Shown here: positions 1 to 7,961 of the stretch, in pieces
Numbering within the stretch: the stretch's first letter is position 1
How the letters are laid out: every line of letters begins with the position of its first letter
DNA from: an uncultured Clostridia bacterium
GTDB taxonomy: Bacteria > Bacillota > Clostridia > Lachnospirales > Anaerotignaceae
Assembly: GCA_910587735.1 (NCBI GenBank)
Contig: CAJUNT010000029.1
Span: 1-26,273 of the forward strand
Length of the DNA stretch: 26,273 bases
Direction: 5' to 3'
Translations under genes and position numbers: made by a program
The notes under the pieces: model-generated
Told to the model about the DNA's origin: nothing
Databases searched by the model: none
Seen by the model: only the letters and a program-made list of their open reading frames with translations

Positions 1-532
1 AAAATTAACTGTATGTTTATTGTATATTAATGGATTATACTTAAGAACGATTGCTCGCTTACTTCATACTTCAGCAACAAGTGTACTAAGTTGGGTAAGA
101 AAATTTGCACTAGAAAATTATGAAAAACTACAGACTTCTTCAGAAGCTGTAGTAATACAATTAGATGAAATGTGGCACTTTTTAAATTTTAAAAAACAAG
201 CTTTGGATATGGAAAGTATATTGTGTTGATACAAGGCAACTCATTGACTGGGAATGTGGCAATTATGATACCAATACACTTTAAGAATTTATATTACAGA
301 TTATTGGAAACCATATACAGAAATTATACCAAAAGAACTGTTGCTACAAAATAAAAAGTATACACATTCTATTGAAAGAAATAACTCTTGTCAAAGACAT
401 TGGTTTGTATGATTTAGAAGAAAAATATGTGTTGTATCTCGCTCTTTAGAAATGGTAGATTTAACCATGGCTCTTTTTGCTAAGTTTCATTGTAATTCTT
501 CTTTTTCATATATTTACCTCAATATTTTATGA
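1..532 (+). pseudogene. Decayed IS1-family transposase, 5' end outside window
   Basis: This is a broken IS1-type DDE transposase reading into the window from the left. The first part (to base 229) reads through an InsA-like helix-turn-helix (LRTIARLLHTSATSVLSWVR) and into the first catalytic block (QLDEMWHF). The frame is then lost near an A-run at about 191-196. The next IS1-like block (LWIWKVYCVDTRQLIDWECG) lies in the +3 frame until a TAA near 282. The similarity then returns to the original frame (DYWKPYTEIIPKELL, then SIERNNS with the final Glu), interrupted by an in-frame TGA near 408, and ends at TGA 530-532. Two frame changes and a stop mean it is not functional. No terminal inverted repeat could be identified. 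Confidence 0.8.
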
Positions 533-533
533 T

Positions 534-1406
534 TTATCTCCTACAAAGTAAGCGATATTCTTTTGGTGTTACTCCTTTATATTGTCGAAATTTTCGTATA
601 AAGTAACTAAAATTATCAAAGCCAACAGAAAGAGAAATATCAGAAATAAACAAATCTGATTCTGAAAGCATTTCACAAGCCTTTTCGATTCGATATTCAT
701 TGATAAAAGTAATTGGTGTTTTTCCAATTTCCTGTTTAAAATAATAACAAAAATAATTAGGACTCATAAAGCAGATTTCAGCTAATGTTTGTAATGAAAT
801 TGGTTGCGTACTATTTTTATGAATGTATTCTATTACTTGTTTTAATTTATTTAAAGAATTATTTCCCTTAGAAGATAATGTATTTTTCAAAAAATAATTT
901 TTTTGAAATAATAATTCTATCACCTGTAATAGATGGATTTTAATATTTAAAAAAGAACAATGAGAGTGTGTATGATAAAGCTCTATTATTTTCTGCATAT
1001 AAAACAATATTTGTTTATGGTCTTCTGATGAAAATTCAGAAAAAGAGGTTGGAAATAATAAGTTACCATTTGTAATAGGTCGTATAAAATTATGCTGACA
1101 TGCATCATATAATGCAAAGTTCAAAAGATTGGGGTGGAAAACAACTGCATGATGCAAGGATTCCCCAATTGATTTAATCTCATGCAATTCACCAGAATTA
1201 ACAAAACAAAATTCTTCTGCATTTAATGTAACAGATTTTCCATGTATGGTTAAATGAAGAATACCATATTCTACATAAATCCATTCTAATTCTTCATGCC
1301 AATGTTGTGAAACAAAATAAAAACCATCTTTATCATAGTGAGAATATACTTGTAATTGGAATGTAGATGTTCCATGTACTCGATTTTCATAGTAAGGACG
1401 AATCAT
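534..1406 (-). CDS. AraC-family transcriptional regulator (cupin sensor plus HTH)
   Basis: A 290-residue regulator with the usual two-part AraC architecture. The N-terminal part, about residues 1-150, has cupin-like content (HWHEELEWIYVEYGILHLTI) that in this family senses a ligand, often a sugar. The C-terminal 100 residues are a double helix-turn-helix DNA-binding domain (LAEICFMSPNYFCYYFKQEI and SVGFDNFSYFIRKFRQYKGV followed by TPKEYR). I choose the ATG at 1406 because GGAG lies about 9 nt upstream; a TTG five codons earlier has no better site. It is divergent from the alpha-glucoside operon starting at 1523, with about 116 nt between them, so it most likely controls that operon. The ligand cannot be told from sequence. 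Confidence 0.9.
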   Translation of the reverse strand: MIRPYYENRVHGTSTFQLQVYSHYDKDGFYFVSQHWHEELEWIYVEYGILHLTIHGKSVTLNAEEFCFVNSGELHEIKSIGESLHHAVVFHPNLLNFALYDACQHNFIRPITNGNLLFPTSFSEFSSEDHKQILFYMQKIIELYHTHSHCSFLNIKIHLLQVIELLFQKNYFLKNTLSSKGNNSLNKLKQVIEYIHKNSTQPISLQTLAEICFMSPNYFCYYFKQEIGKTPITFINEYRIEKACEMLSESDLFISDISLSVGFDNFSYFIRKFRQYKGVTPKEYRLLCRR

Positions 1407-1430
1407 ATGAATCAACTCCAAAATCGTAAA

Positions 1431-1460
1431 ATTATGTTATTGTGTGGTAATATTATGCAA
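1431..1460 (-). promoter_or_regulatory. Candidate promoter of the araC-type gene
   Basis: On the minus strand a TTGCAT -35 box (1460-1455) and a CATAAT -10 box (1436-1431) are separated by 18 nt and lie about 25 nt upstream of the chosen start. It sits back-to-back with the promoter region of the sugar operon, so a regulator bound here could affect both directions. Confidence 0.4.
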
Positions 1461-1481
1461 GAGAGAAACTGTTTTCTATAG

Positions 1482-1487
1482 TATACT
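1482..1487 (+). promoter_or_regulatory. -10 box of the sugar operon, weak -35
   Basis: TATACT at 1482-1487 lies 35 nt upstream of the dexB-like start and is the best -10 candidate. The position 17 nt further upstream has no recognisable TTGACA-like box. A weak -35 next to a divergent AraC gene fits an activator-dependent promoter. A strong ribosome site (GAGGTGAGG, about 1508-1517) precedes the ATG at 1523. I saw no catabolite-repression (cre) box here. Confidence 0.4.
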
Positions 1488-1522
1488 AAATCCAACAAAT
1501 AAAAACAAGAGGTGAGGTAATT

Positions 1523-3151
1523 ATGGGAAAAGAAAAGTGGTGGAAACACAGTGTTGTATACCAAATATATCCAAGAAGTTTTTGTGACAGTAATGGTGAT
1601 GGAATTGGTGATATTAACGGTATTTGCTCAAAATTATGGTATTTAAAAAAGTTAGGAATTGATATTATTTGGCTTAGCCCAGTATATCCATCTCCTAATG
1701 CTGACAATGGTTATGATATATCAGATTATTATGGTATATCGCCCGAATTTGGAACAATGGAGGATATGAAAAAGCTGATTCAAGAATGTGAAAATTGTGG
1801 TATTAATATTATGATGGATTTGGTATTGAATCATACTTCTGATGAACATCCATGGTTTATAGAAGCAAAAAAATCAGTAGATAATGATTATAGAGATTAT
1901 TATATTTGGAGAAAAGGAAAAGGGAATATTGCCCCAAATGATATGGAATCTTGTTTTGGCGGAAATGCTTGGGAGTATTCGGAAGAAACTGGAGAATATT
2001 ATCTTCATTTTTATCATAAAAAACAACCAGATTTGAATTGGGAAAATGAAAAAATGCGAACAGAAATCTGGAATATGATGAATTACTGGATTGATATGGG
2101 AGTAAAAGGATTCCGATTTGATGTAATAGATATCATTGGAAAAGTGCCCGACCAAAAAATAAAAGAAAATGGTCCAAAACTTCATGAATATTTGCAAGAA
2201 ATGAATCAAAAAACATTCGGTAACAAAGATATGGTAACAGTAGGAGAATGCTGGGGGGCAGATACAGAAATTGGAAAATTATATTCCAACCCAGAACGAA
2301 AAGAATTGGATATGATTTTTCAATTTGAGCAAATGCAGGCTGATCAGATAGAAGGAAAACAAAAATGGGATTTAAAACCCCTTGATTTTATTTATTTAAA
2401 ACATACTTTTGCAAAATGGCAAAAAGAACTAGAAGGAAAAGGTTGGAATAGTCTTTTTTGGAATAGTCATGACCTTCCAAGAATTGTTTCCCGATGGGGA
2501 AATGATAAACAATATAGAGTAGAATCTGCAAAGATGTTGGCGACAGTATTACATGGTATGAAAGGCACTCCTTATATTTATCAGGGAGAAGAAATTGGAA
2601 TGACAAATTATCCTTTTTCAAGTATAGAAGATTTTGCAGATATAGAAGCAATCAATTTGTATTATGAAAGAAAACAGATAGGATATTCAGAAAAAGATAT
2701 TATGAAATCTCTTTGTGCAAAAGCAAGAGACAATGCTAGAACTCCTATGCAATGGAATACTAGTCGAGAAGCAGGATTTACAAAAGGGACTCCTTGGTAT
2801 CCTGTAAATCCAAATTACACACAAATTAATGCAGAAATGGAATTAGAAAATGAAAACTCTATTTTTTATTATTATCAAAAACTCATAAAACTTCGAAAAC
2901 AAAATGATATATTCGTTCATGGAACTTTTGAATTGCTTTGTCCAGAAGATAAATCTATTTTTGCATATATCAGAGAGTGGAAAGGGAAAAAATGGATAAT
3001 TATATGTAATTTTTATGAAAAGCCAACGCAATTTATTTATTCTGGTAAAGGAACAGTAATCTTATCAAATTATGAGCAACAAGCAACGATTTCTTTAGAG
3101 CAAATGCAATTACGTCCATATGAGGCAATCATTTGCGAGGTAACAATATAA
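1523..3151 (+). CDS. dexB: Glucan 1,6-alpha-glucosidase / oligo-1,6-glucosidase (GH13_31, DexB-like)
   Basis: A full-length 542-residue GH13 enzyme. The conserved regions are all present: DNGYD at 61-65, DLVLNHTS at 99-106, GFRFDVID with the nucleophile Asp200, VGECWG with the acid/base Glu242, and HDLPR with the transition-state Asp317. Val201 after the nucleophile and the KKQPDLNWEN block (166-175) mark the alpha-1,6-acting oligo-1,6-glucosidase/dextran glucosidase group. The stretches NGPKLHEYLQEMN and GADTEIGKLYSNP resemble, from memory, streptococcal dextran glucosidase DexB more than MalL or the trehalose-6-phosphate hydrolase TreA/TreC. It has no signal peptide, so it acts in the cytoplasm, releasing glucose from isomaltose-type oligosaccharides. 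It is the first gene of the operon and the PTS gene follows after 20 nt. A phospho-sugar substrate cannot be excluded. Confidence 0.85.
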   Translation: MGKEKWWKHSVVYQIYPRSFCDSNGDGIGDINGICSKLWYLKKLGIDIIWLSPVYPSPNADNGYDISDYYGISPEFGTMEDMKKLIQECENCGINIMMDLVLNHTSDEHPWFIEAKKSVDNDYRDYYIWRKGKGNIAPNDMESCFGGNAWEYSEETGEYYLHFYHKKQPDLNWENEKMRTEIWNMMNYWIDMGVKGFRFDVIDIIGKVPDQKIKENGPKLHEYLQEMNQKTFGNKDMVTVGECWGADTEIGKLYSNPERKELDMIFQFEQMQADQIEGKQKWDLKPLDFIYLKHTFAKWQKELEGKGWNSLFWNSHDLPRIVSRWGNDKQYRVESAKMLATVLHGMKGTPYIYQGEEIGMTNYPFSSIEDFADIEAINLYYERKQIGYSEKDIMKSLCAKARDNARTPMQWNTSREAGFTKGTPWYPVNPNYTQINAEMELENENSIFYYYQKLIKLRKQNDIFVHGTFELLCPEDKSIFAYIREWKGKKWIIICNFYEKPTQFIYSGKGTVILSNYEQQATISLEQMQLRPYEAIICEVTI

Positions 3152-3171
3152 AATAAGGGGAGGAAAAAGCT

Positions 3172-3492
3172 ATGACAAAAGAAGAACGTTATCAGAAAAC
3201 GGCAGAACAACTTTTAAAGCTGGTAGGAGGAAAAGAAAATATTATCAGTGCAGCACATTGTGCAACAAGACTTCGATTGGTTTTAAAAGATGAGGCAAAG
3301 GCAAATGTAGAGGAGATAGTAAAAGTAGACCTTGTAAAAGGTCAATTTGCAAATGGTGGTCAATTTCAAATCATCATCGGTAGCGGCACTGTAAATGAAG
3401 TTTACAAACGTTTTATTGAAACTGGTGGAATTGCAGAGTCGTCCAAAAACGATGTAAAACAAGCAGCAACACAAAAAATGAATCCTGTGTAA
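3172..3492 (+). CDS. EIIB domain fragment of the interrupted PTS permease
   Basis: The open 106-residue part before the TAA is a complete PTS EIIB domain of the glucose/sucrose/trehalose superfamily. The phosphorylated cysteine is Cys30 in AAHCATRLRLVL, and KGQFANGGQFQIIIG at about 74-88 is the second conserved block. GGGGAGG at about 3157-3163 is a strong ribosome site before ATG 3172. Because the stop lies after the folded domain, this product could be a stable free-standing EIIB, a form that exists naturally in other PTS families. Whether it is used here is unknown. Confidence 0.7.
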   Translation: MTKEERYQKTAEQLLKLVGGKENIISAAHCATRLRLVLKDEAKANVEEIVKVDLVKGQFANGGQFQIIIGSGTVNEVYKRFIETGGIAESSKNDVKQAATQKMNPV

Positions 3493-3540
3493 AGATTAGT
3501 AAAAACATTATCAGATGTATTTGTACCATTAATTCCAGCG

Positions 3541-5124
3541 TTGGTTGCAAGCGGTCTTATGATGGGATTAAATAATGTATTAACAGCAAATGGCTTATTT
3601 TTTGCAGGTCAGTCATTAGTGGAGGCATATCCAGCATTAGCAGATTTTGCAGCAATGATTAATACTTTTGCCAGTGCAGCGTATGCATTTTTACCAATAT
3701 TAATTGGATTTTCTGCAACAAAAATGTTTGGTGGAAATCCATATCTTGGAGCAGTAATCGGTATGATTATGGTATCTGGGGATTTATTGAATGCTTATGC
3801 TTATGGTACTGCAGTAACAGAAGGTAATATTCCAGTATGGAACATTTTAGGTTTAGCGATTGAAAAAGTAGGTTATCAGGGAACGGTACTTCCGGTTTTG
3901 GCAGCTTCTTATATTCTTTCTTTTGTAGAAAAGAAATTACATAAACATATTCCGGAAATTTTAGATAACCTTTTAACACCATTACTTACTGTTATGATAA
4001 CAGGTTTTATTATATTTACCATAGTAGGAGGAGTAATGAGAACAGCAGGCGATATGCTAACAAACAGTTTTGTTTGGATGCATGATACATTAGGAGTAAT
4101 AGGAGGTATGGTTTTAGGTTTCCTTTATTCTCCTCTTACCATGACAGGTATGCACCATAGTCTGCTTCCGATTGACATTCAAATGGTATCTGCGGGAGGT
4201 TCTTTTTTACTTGCGATTGCATCCTGTAATAATGTAGCACAAGGTGGAGCAACTGTTTGTGCAATGCTTCGGGTAAAAGATAAAAAAATGAAAAGTGTTG
4301 CAGCTACTTCTGGTGTATCAGCAATGCTGGGAATTACAGAGCCAGCAATGTTTGGTGTCAATCTGAAATTAAAATACCCATTTTATGGTGCAATGATTGG
4401 TTCTGCTCTTGGTGGTGGATATGTAACATTAATGAATGTTTTAAATACTGCTCCAGGAACAGCAGGCATCGTTGGATTTGTATGTGTTCAGCCTAACAAT
4501 ATGTTAAGCTTTTTAATTGGCACAGCAATTTCTATTGTTGGAGGATTTCTATTTACCTATATTATGTCTAATATGAAATGCTTTAATAAAGAATTAGAAC
4601 AAAATGCAACAGAAGAAAGCAATACAATAGAAGAAATGATAGAAGATACAATTTCAGTAACTGAAAAAAATGTAATTTACAGCCCACTTACCGGAAAAGC
4701 AGTTACTATGAAAGAAGTGCCAGATGATACATTTGCAGCAGAAGTACTCGGAAAAGGAATGGCAGTAGTTCCTAGTGAAGGAAAATTAGTAGCACCATGT
4801 GACGCAGAAGTTACAGCAGTTGTTGATACAAAACATGCTATTGGATTAAAAACAGCAGATGGTATAGAACTCTTAATTCATGTTGGAGTAAATACAGTTG
4901 AATTAGAGGGAAAATATTATACAGTTCATGTTGCACAAGGAGATAGCGTAAAAGCTGGACAACTTTTACTGACATTTGATATTGATAAAATCAAAGAAGC
5001 TGGATATAATGTAACAACGCCTGTTATTGTCGTAAATTCTTATGAATATCAAACAGTAGAAGGATTAAAAACAGGAGAAATAAAACGAATGGAAGCTTTA
5101 GCAAAAGTAGGTGATAAGATATGA
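3541..5124 (+). CDS. EIIC-EIIA part of the interrupted PTS permease
   Basis: The part after the TAA stays open for 543 codons; the shown start is a TTG without a ribosome site, so independent translation is doubtful. Counted from that TTG, EIIC spans about 1-345 with many membrane segments, the MTGMHHS block (201-207) and the GITEP motif (264-268) of the sugar pocket. An acidic linker (about 352-375) leads to EIIA of the glucose type, about 379-520, with the phosphorylated His447 in LLIHVGVNTV and the supporting His432 in KHAIGLK. EIIA fused at the C-terminus is common in Gram-positive sucrose and trehalose permeases, so no separate EIIA is needed. The end overlaps the next gene by four bases (ATGA). 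Confidence 0.65.
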   Translation: MVASGLMMGLNNVLTANGLFFAGQSLVEAYPALADFAAMINTFASAAYAFLPILIGFSATKMFGGNPYLGAVIGMIMVSGDLLNAYAYGTAVTEGNIPVWNILGLAIEKVGYQGTVLPVLAASYILSFVEKKLHKHIPEILDNLLTPLLTVMITGFIIFTIVGGVMRTAGDMLTNSFVWMHDTLGVIGGMVLGFLYSPLTMTGMHHSLLPIDIQMVSAGGSFLLAIASCNNVAQGGATVCAMLRVKDKKMKSVAATSGVSAMLGITEPAMFGVNLKLKYPFYGAMIGSALGGGYVTLMNVLNTAPGTAGIVGFVCVQPNNMLSFLIGTAISIVGGFLFTYIMSNMKCFNKELEQNATEESNTIEEMIEDTISVTEKNVIYSPLTGKAVTMKEVPDDTFAAEVLGKGMAVVPSEGKLVAPCDAEVTAVVDTKHAIGLKTADGIELLIHVGVNTVELEGKYYTVHVAQGDSVKAGQLLLTFDIDKIKEAGYNVTTPVIVVNSYEYQTVEGLKTGEIKRMEALAKVGDKI

Positions 5125-5957
5125 AAAATAGAAAAATAATATTTTTAGATATTGACGGGACATTTACTGTCCCGTTAGAAAAACCAACACCATTAGCAAT
5201 AGAGGCAGTTAGAACGGCAAGAAAAAACGGACATAAAGTATTTCTTTGTACGGGACGTAATATGCCAATCATTAGTCAAGATATTTTAGAAGTAGGTTTT
5301 GATGGCATTGTTGCTAGTGCTGGAAGTCATATTGAAGTAGAGGAAAATGTAATTTTTGATAGTCTTCTCCCAGAGGAAAGTGTACAAGAATGTATGGATA
5401 TTCTCCACAAATTTGGTATTTACTGTCGTATTGAAGACCCTCATGGTATTTATATGGATTTAGAAATGGAACAACTTGTAAAACAAGGCATTCCAAACAA
5501 AACAAATTCAGAATTTATACGAATGAAAAAAGAATTAGAAACAGGTGTTGGTATACAACCCTATTCAAAATATTCCCAAATGGGGGCATATAAAGTGTGT
5601 TTTATTTGTATGGATTTGAAAGATGTAGAGAAAACAAAACCTTATCTGGAAAATAGATTTCATTATGTAATACATCCTTATGAAAAAGATGCGGTTTCTT
5701 TTAATGGAGAACTTATCCGCAAAGGTATGGACAAAGGGGAAGGTATAGAACGTGTCTGTAAGTACTATGGGGCAAAAATGTCTGATACAGTGGCATTTGG
5801 CGACAGTATGAATGATTATCAAATGCTCACTTGTGCAGGTACAGCAGTTGCTATGGGAAATTCTTGTAAAGAATTGAAAGAAATTGCAGATAGTGTTTGT
5901 GAAAGTGTAGAAAAGGATGGTATTTATTATGAATTGAAAAGAATGGGACTGATTTAA
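5121..5957 (+). CDS. Cof-type HAD-superfamily phosphatase
   Basis: A 278-residue HAD hydrolase of the Cof/YbiV class (type IIB cap). Motif I is FLDIDGT with Asp10 as nucleophile and Asp12 as acid/base, motif II is CTGR (43-46), motif III includes Lys201 or Lys205, and motif IV is FGDSMNDYQML with Asp228 and Asp232. Enzymes of this class dephosphorylate small metabolites such as hexose phosphates, FMN or PLP, and specificity cannot be read from sequence. Its ATG overlaps the PTS stop (ATGA), so it is translationally coupled to the permease. That argues for a sugar phosphate made by the PTS as substrate, but this is inference. Confidence 0.88.
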   Translation: MKNRKIIFLDIDGTFTVPLEKPTPLAIEAVRTARKNGHKVFLCTGRNMPIISQDILEVGFDGIVASAGSHIEVEENVIFDSLLPEESVQECMDILHKFGIYCRIEDPHGIYMDLEMEQLVKQGIPNKTNSEFIRMKKELETGVGIQPYSKYSQMGAYKVCFICMDLKDVEKTKPYLENRFHYVIHPYEKDAVSFNGELIRKGMDKGEGIERVCKYYGAKMSDTVAFGDSMNDYQMLTCAGTAVAMGNSCKELKEIADSVCESVEKDGIYYELKRMGLI

Positions 5958-6021
5958 TCATTTTTATGATACATTGTGATGGATTACCTTTAAGAAAAAG
6001 CATTGTTTAAGGAGAAAAGTT

Positions 6022-7875
6022 ATGAAATGTACAGTAGATATTGATTCAAAGGAATATGAAGATAGATTCCTAAAACATTATGATGAGTTAAAATGGTTGT
6101 ATTGTGAATTATATCAAAATAATATGACTGCTTTTGAAAAACTTTGTTATTCTATGTATGATTATTATAACAAGCGAAAAATAGAGCTAAAAAATATTGA
6201 TAGAAAAAGAGAAAAAAATCCAAATTGGTACAAAGAGAATCAATTACTAGGTATGATGTTGTATGTAGATGCTTTCGCCAAAAATTTATCTGGAGTAAAA
6301 GAAAAATTAGATTACATAGAAGAATGTGGAGTAAACTATATTCATCTCATGCCCTTGTTGGATACTCCAAAGGAGAAAAATGATGGAGGATATGCAGTTT
6401 CAGATTTTAGAAAAATAAAACCGAATTTAGGAAAAATGGAAGATTTAGAGCAACTATCTGAAGAGTGTCATAATAGAGGAATTAGTATTTGTTTAGATTT
6501 TGTAATGAACCATACATCAGAAGAACATGAATGGGCAAAGAGAGCGAAAAAAGGAGAAAAAGAATATCAAGATAGATATTTCTTTTATGATAACTATGAT
6601 ATTCCATCAGAATTTGAAAAGACTGTCCCACAAGTTTTCCCTACAACTGCACCAGGCAATTTTACATGGCTTTCTGAAATTGATAAATATGTGATGACAA
6701 CATTTTATCCTTATCAGTGGGATTTGAATTATCGTAATCCTGTTGTATTGAATGAAATGATTGATAATGTTTTGAATTTAATCAATAAAGGAATTGATGT
6801 CATTCGTATTGATGCAGTTCCCTATATTTGGAAACAAATAGGAACAGATTGCCGTAATTTGTCACAAGTTCATAGTATTGTCCGTATGATGAGAATGATA
6901 TGTGAAATTGTTTGCCCAGGTGTATTGTTGTTGGGAGAAGTCGTAATGGCTCCAGATAAAGTTACTCCTTACTTTGGCACTATGGAAAAACCAGAATGTC
7001 ATATGTTATATAATGTTACCACGATGGCTACTACTTGGAATAGTGTTGCAACAAGAGATGTAGGTTTGTTAAAACAACAAATGGATATTGTAAATTCTTT
7101 ACCGAAAGAATGTATATTTTTAAATTATTTACGATGTCATGATGATATTGGATGGGGACTTGACTATACTTGGTTAATGCAGTTTGGAATAGGTGAAGTC
7201 AGCCATAAAAAATACTTAAATGAATTTTTTACAGGAAAATATCCAAATTCTTTTGCAAGAGGAGAATTGTATAATGCTGACCCAAAATCTGGAGATGCCC
7301 GTTTATGTGGAACAACTGCTTCTTTATGTGGCATTGAAAAAGCATTACATGAGAAAAATAACAAAGATTTGGAAAAAGCAATTTGCCTTGATATTATGCT
7401 TCATGCTTATATGTTAATTCAATCTGGAATACCAGTTATCTATAGCGGTGATGAAATAGGACAACTAAATGATTATTCCTATCATAATGTTGCAGGACAT
7501 TGTGAAGATTCTCGCTATGTCCATCGTGGTAAATTTCAATGGGATTTTGCTTTAAAAAAAATAGAAAAGAAAAGCATTCAGGGAAGAGTTTTTTCAGGTA
7601 TAAAAAACATAGCGGAAATTAGAAAACAATTTTCTGTATTTTCATCAAATGCAGATGTATGGACAATTCATACAGGAAATAAATCCGTTTTAGGAATCGT
7701 TCGAGCAAATAAAAATGAAAAACTAATAGCATTATTTAATTTTAGCGAATATGACAAAACTGTTTGTATTGATGAGGATGATGTTGAATATATAGAACTG
7801 ATTTCTAAAATAAAAGTACAAACGAATAAAATAAATATACCAGCTTATGGAGTATATTGGTTATTGAAAAAATGA
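6022..7875 (+). CDS. Amylosucrase-like GH13_4 enzyme (amylosucrase or sucrose hydrolase)
   Basis: A 617-residue protein close to the usual amylosucrase length of about 630-650. It has the alpha-helical N-domain (about 1-75) special to subfamily GH13_4, then the barrel: GMMLYVDAF (77-85), DGGYAVSDFR (121-130), DFVMNHTSEEHEWA (159-172), FQ/YQWDLNYRNP block (231-240), IRIDAV with nucleophile Asp264, LLGEVV with acid/base Glu306, and RCHDDIGW with Asp374. These match Neisseria amylosucrase Asp286, Glu328 and Asp393. Amylosucrase moves glucose from sucrose to a growing alpha-1,4-glucan and frees fructose; some relatives mainly hydrolyse sucrose. There is no signal peptide. It lies 64 nt after the phosphatase with AAGGAGAAAAG before the ATG, and is the last gene of the operon. 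Amylosucrases are uncommon in Clostridia. Confidence 0.85.
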   Translation: MKCTVDIDSKEYEDRFLKHYDELKWLYCELYQNNMTAFEKLCYSMYDYYNKRKIELKNIDRKREKNPNWYKENQLLGMMLYVDAFAKNLSGVKEKLDYIEECGVNYIHLMPLLDTPKEKNDGGYAVSDFRKIKPNLGKMEDLEQLSEECHNRGISICLDFVMNHTSEEHEWAKRAKKGEKEYQDRYFFYDNYDIPSEFEKTVPQVFPTTAPGNFTWLSEIDKYVMTTFYPYQWDLNYRNPVVLNEMIDNVLNLINKGIDVIRIDAVPYIWKQIGTDCRNLSQVHSIVRMMRMICEIVCPGVLLLGEVVMAPDKVTPYFGTMEKPECHMLYNVTTMATTWNSVATRDVGLLKQQMDIVNSLPKECIFLNYLRCHDDIGWGLDYTWLMQFGIGEVSHKKYLNEFFTGKYPNSFARGELYNADPKSGDARLCGTTASLCGIEKALHEKNNKDLEKAICLDIMLHAYMLIQSGIPVIYSGDEIGQLNDYSYHNVAGHCEDSRYVHRGKFQWDFALKKIEKKSIQGRVFSGIKNIAEIRKQFSVFSSNADVWTIHTGNKSVLGIVRANKNEKLIALFNFSEYDKTVCIDEDDVEYIELISKIKVQTNKINIPAYGVYWLLKK

Positions 7876-7927
7876 GGGTACTAGTATCATACTATTAAAA
7901 AAGTATTATAAATTATTGAAAATATTC

Positions 7928-7955
7928 TTGCTTTATCTGTTGATTTTGCTATAAT
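7928..7955 (+). promoter_or_regulatory. Strong sigma-A type promoter in gene-free region
   Basis: TTGCTT (7928-7933) and a perfect TATAAT (7950-7955) are 16 nt apart. The -10 box is flanked by an inverted repeat TGTTGA (7938-7943) and TCAACA (7965-7970), which could be an operator. Transcription would begin near 7962, and the next downstream element is a terminator, not a gene. Confidence 0.55.
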
Positions 7956-7961
7956 AAATAT

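Larger units (their letters stand above)
3172..5124 (+). pseudogene. Sucrose/trehalose-type PTS EIIBCA interrupted by one in-frame TAA
   Basis: Seen as one frame, this is a 650-codon PTS permease of the glucose superfamily in the order EIIB-EIIC-EIIA. It takes up a disaccharide and phosphorylates it with phosphate passed from HPr through EIIA and EIIB. Codon 107 (3490-3492) is TAA, directly after MNPV and before RLVKTLSDVF. In Bacillus TreP, as I recall it, the matching place reads NPLQRAVKTL, so a single CAA-to-TAA change would explain it. There is no frameshift and both sides look well kept. The stop falls in the linker between EIIB and EIIC. The nearest in-frame start afterwards is TTG 3541, with no ribosome site and loss of the first part of EIIC. 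It could be a recent null mutation, an assembly error, or a split protein made by restart or readthrough. Sucrose versus trehalose cannot be decided. Confidence 0.8.

Noticed and set aside
1523..3151. Trehalose-6-phosphate hydrolase (TreA/TreC)
   Set aside because: The neighbouring PTS makes this tempting, but KKQPDLNWEN and the region after the nucleophile fit the oligo-1,6-/dextran glucosidase group better.
7882..7894. Palindrome TAGTAT-C-ATACTA right after the amylosucrase-like gene
   Set aside because: One-base loop and no T-run make it unsuitable as a terminator, and no promoter overlaps it closely; too short to call an operator.
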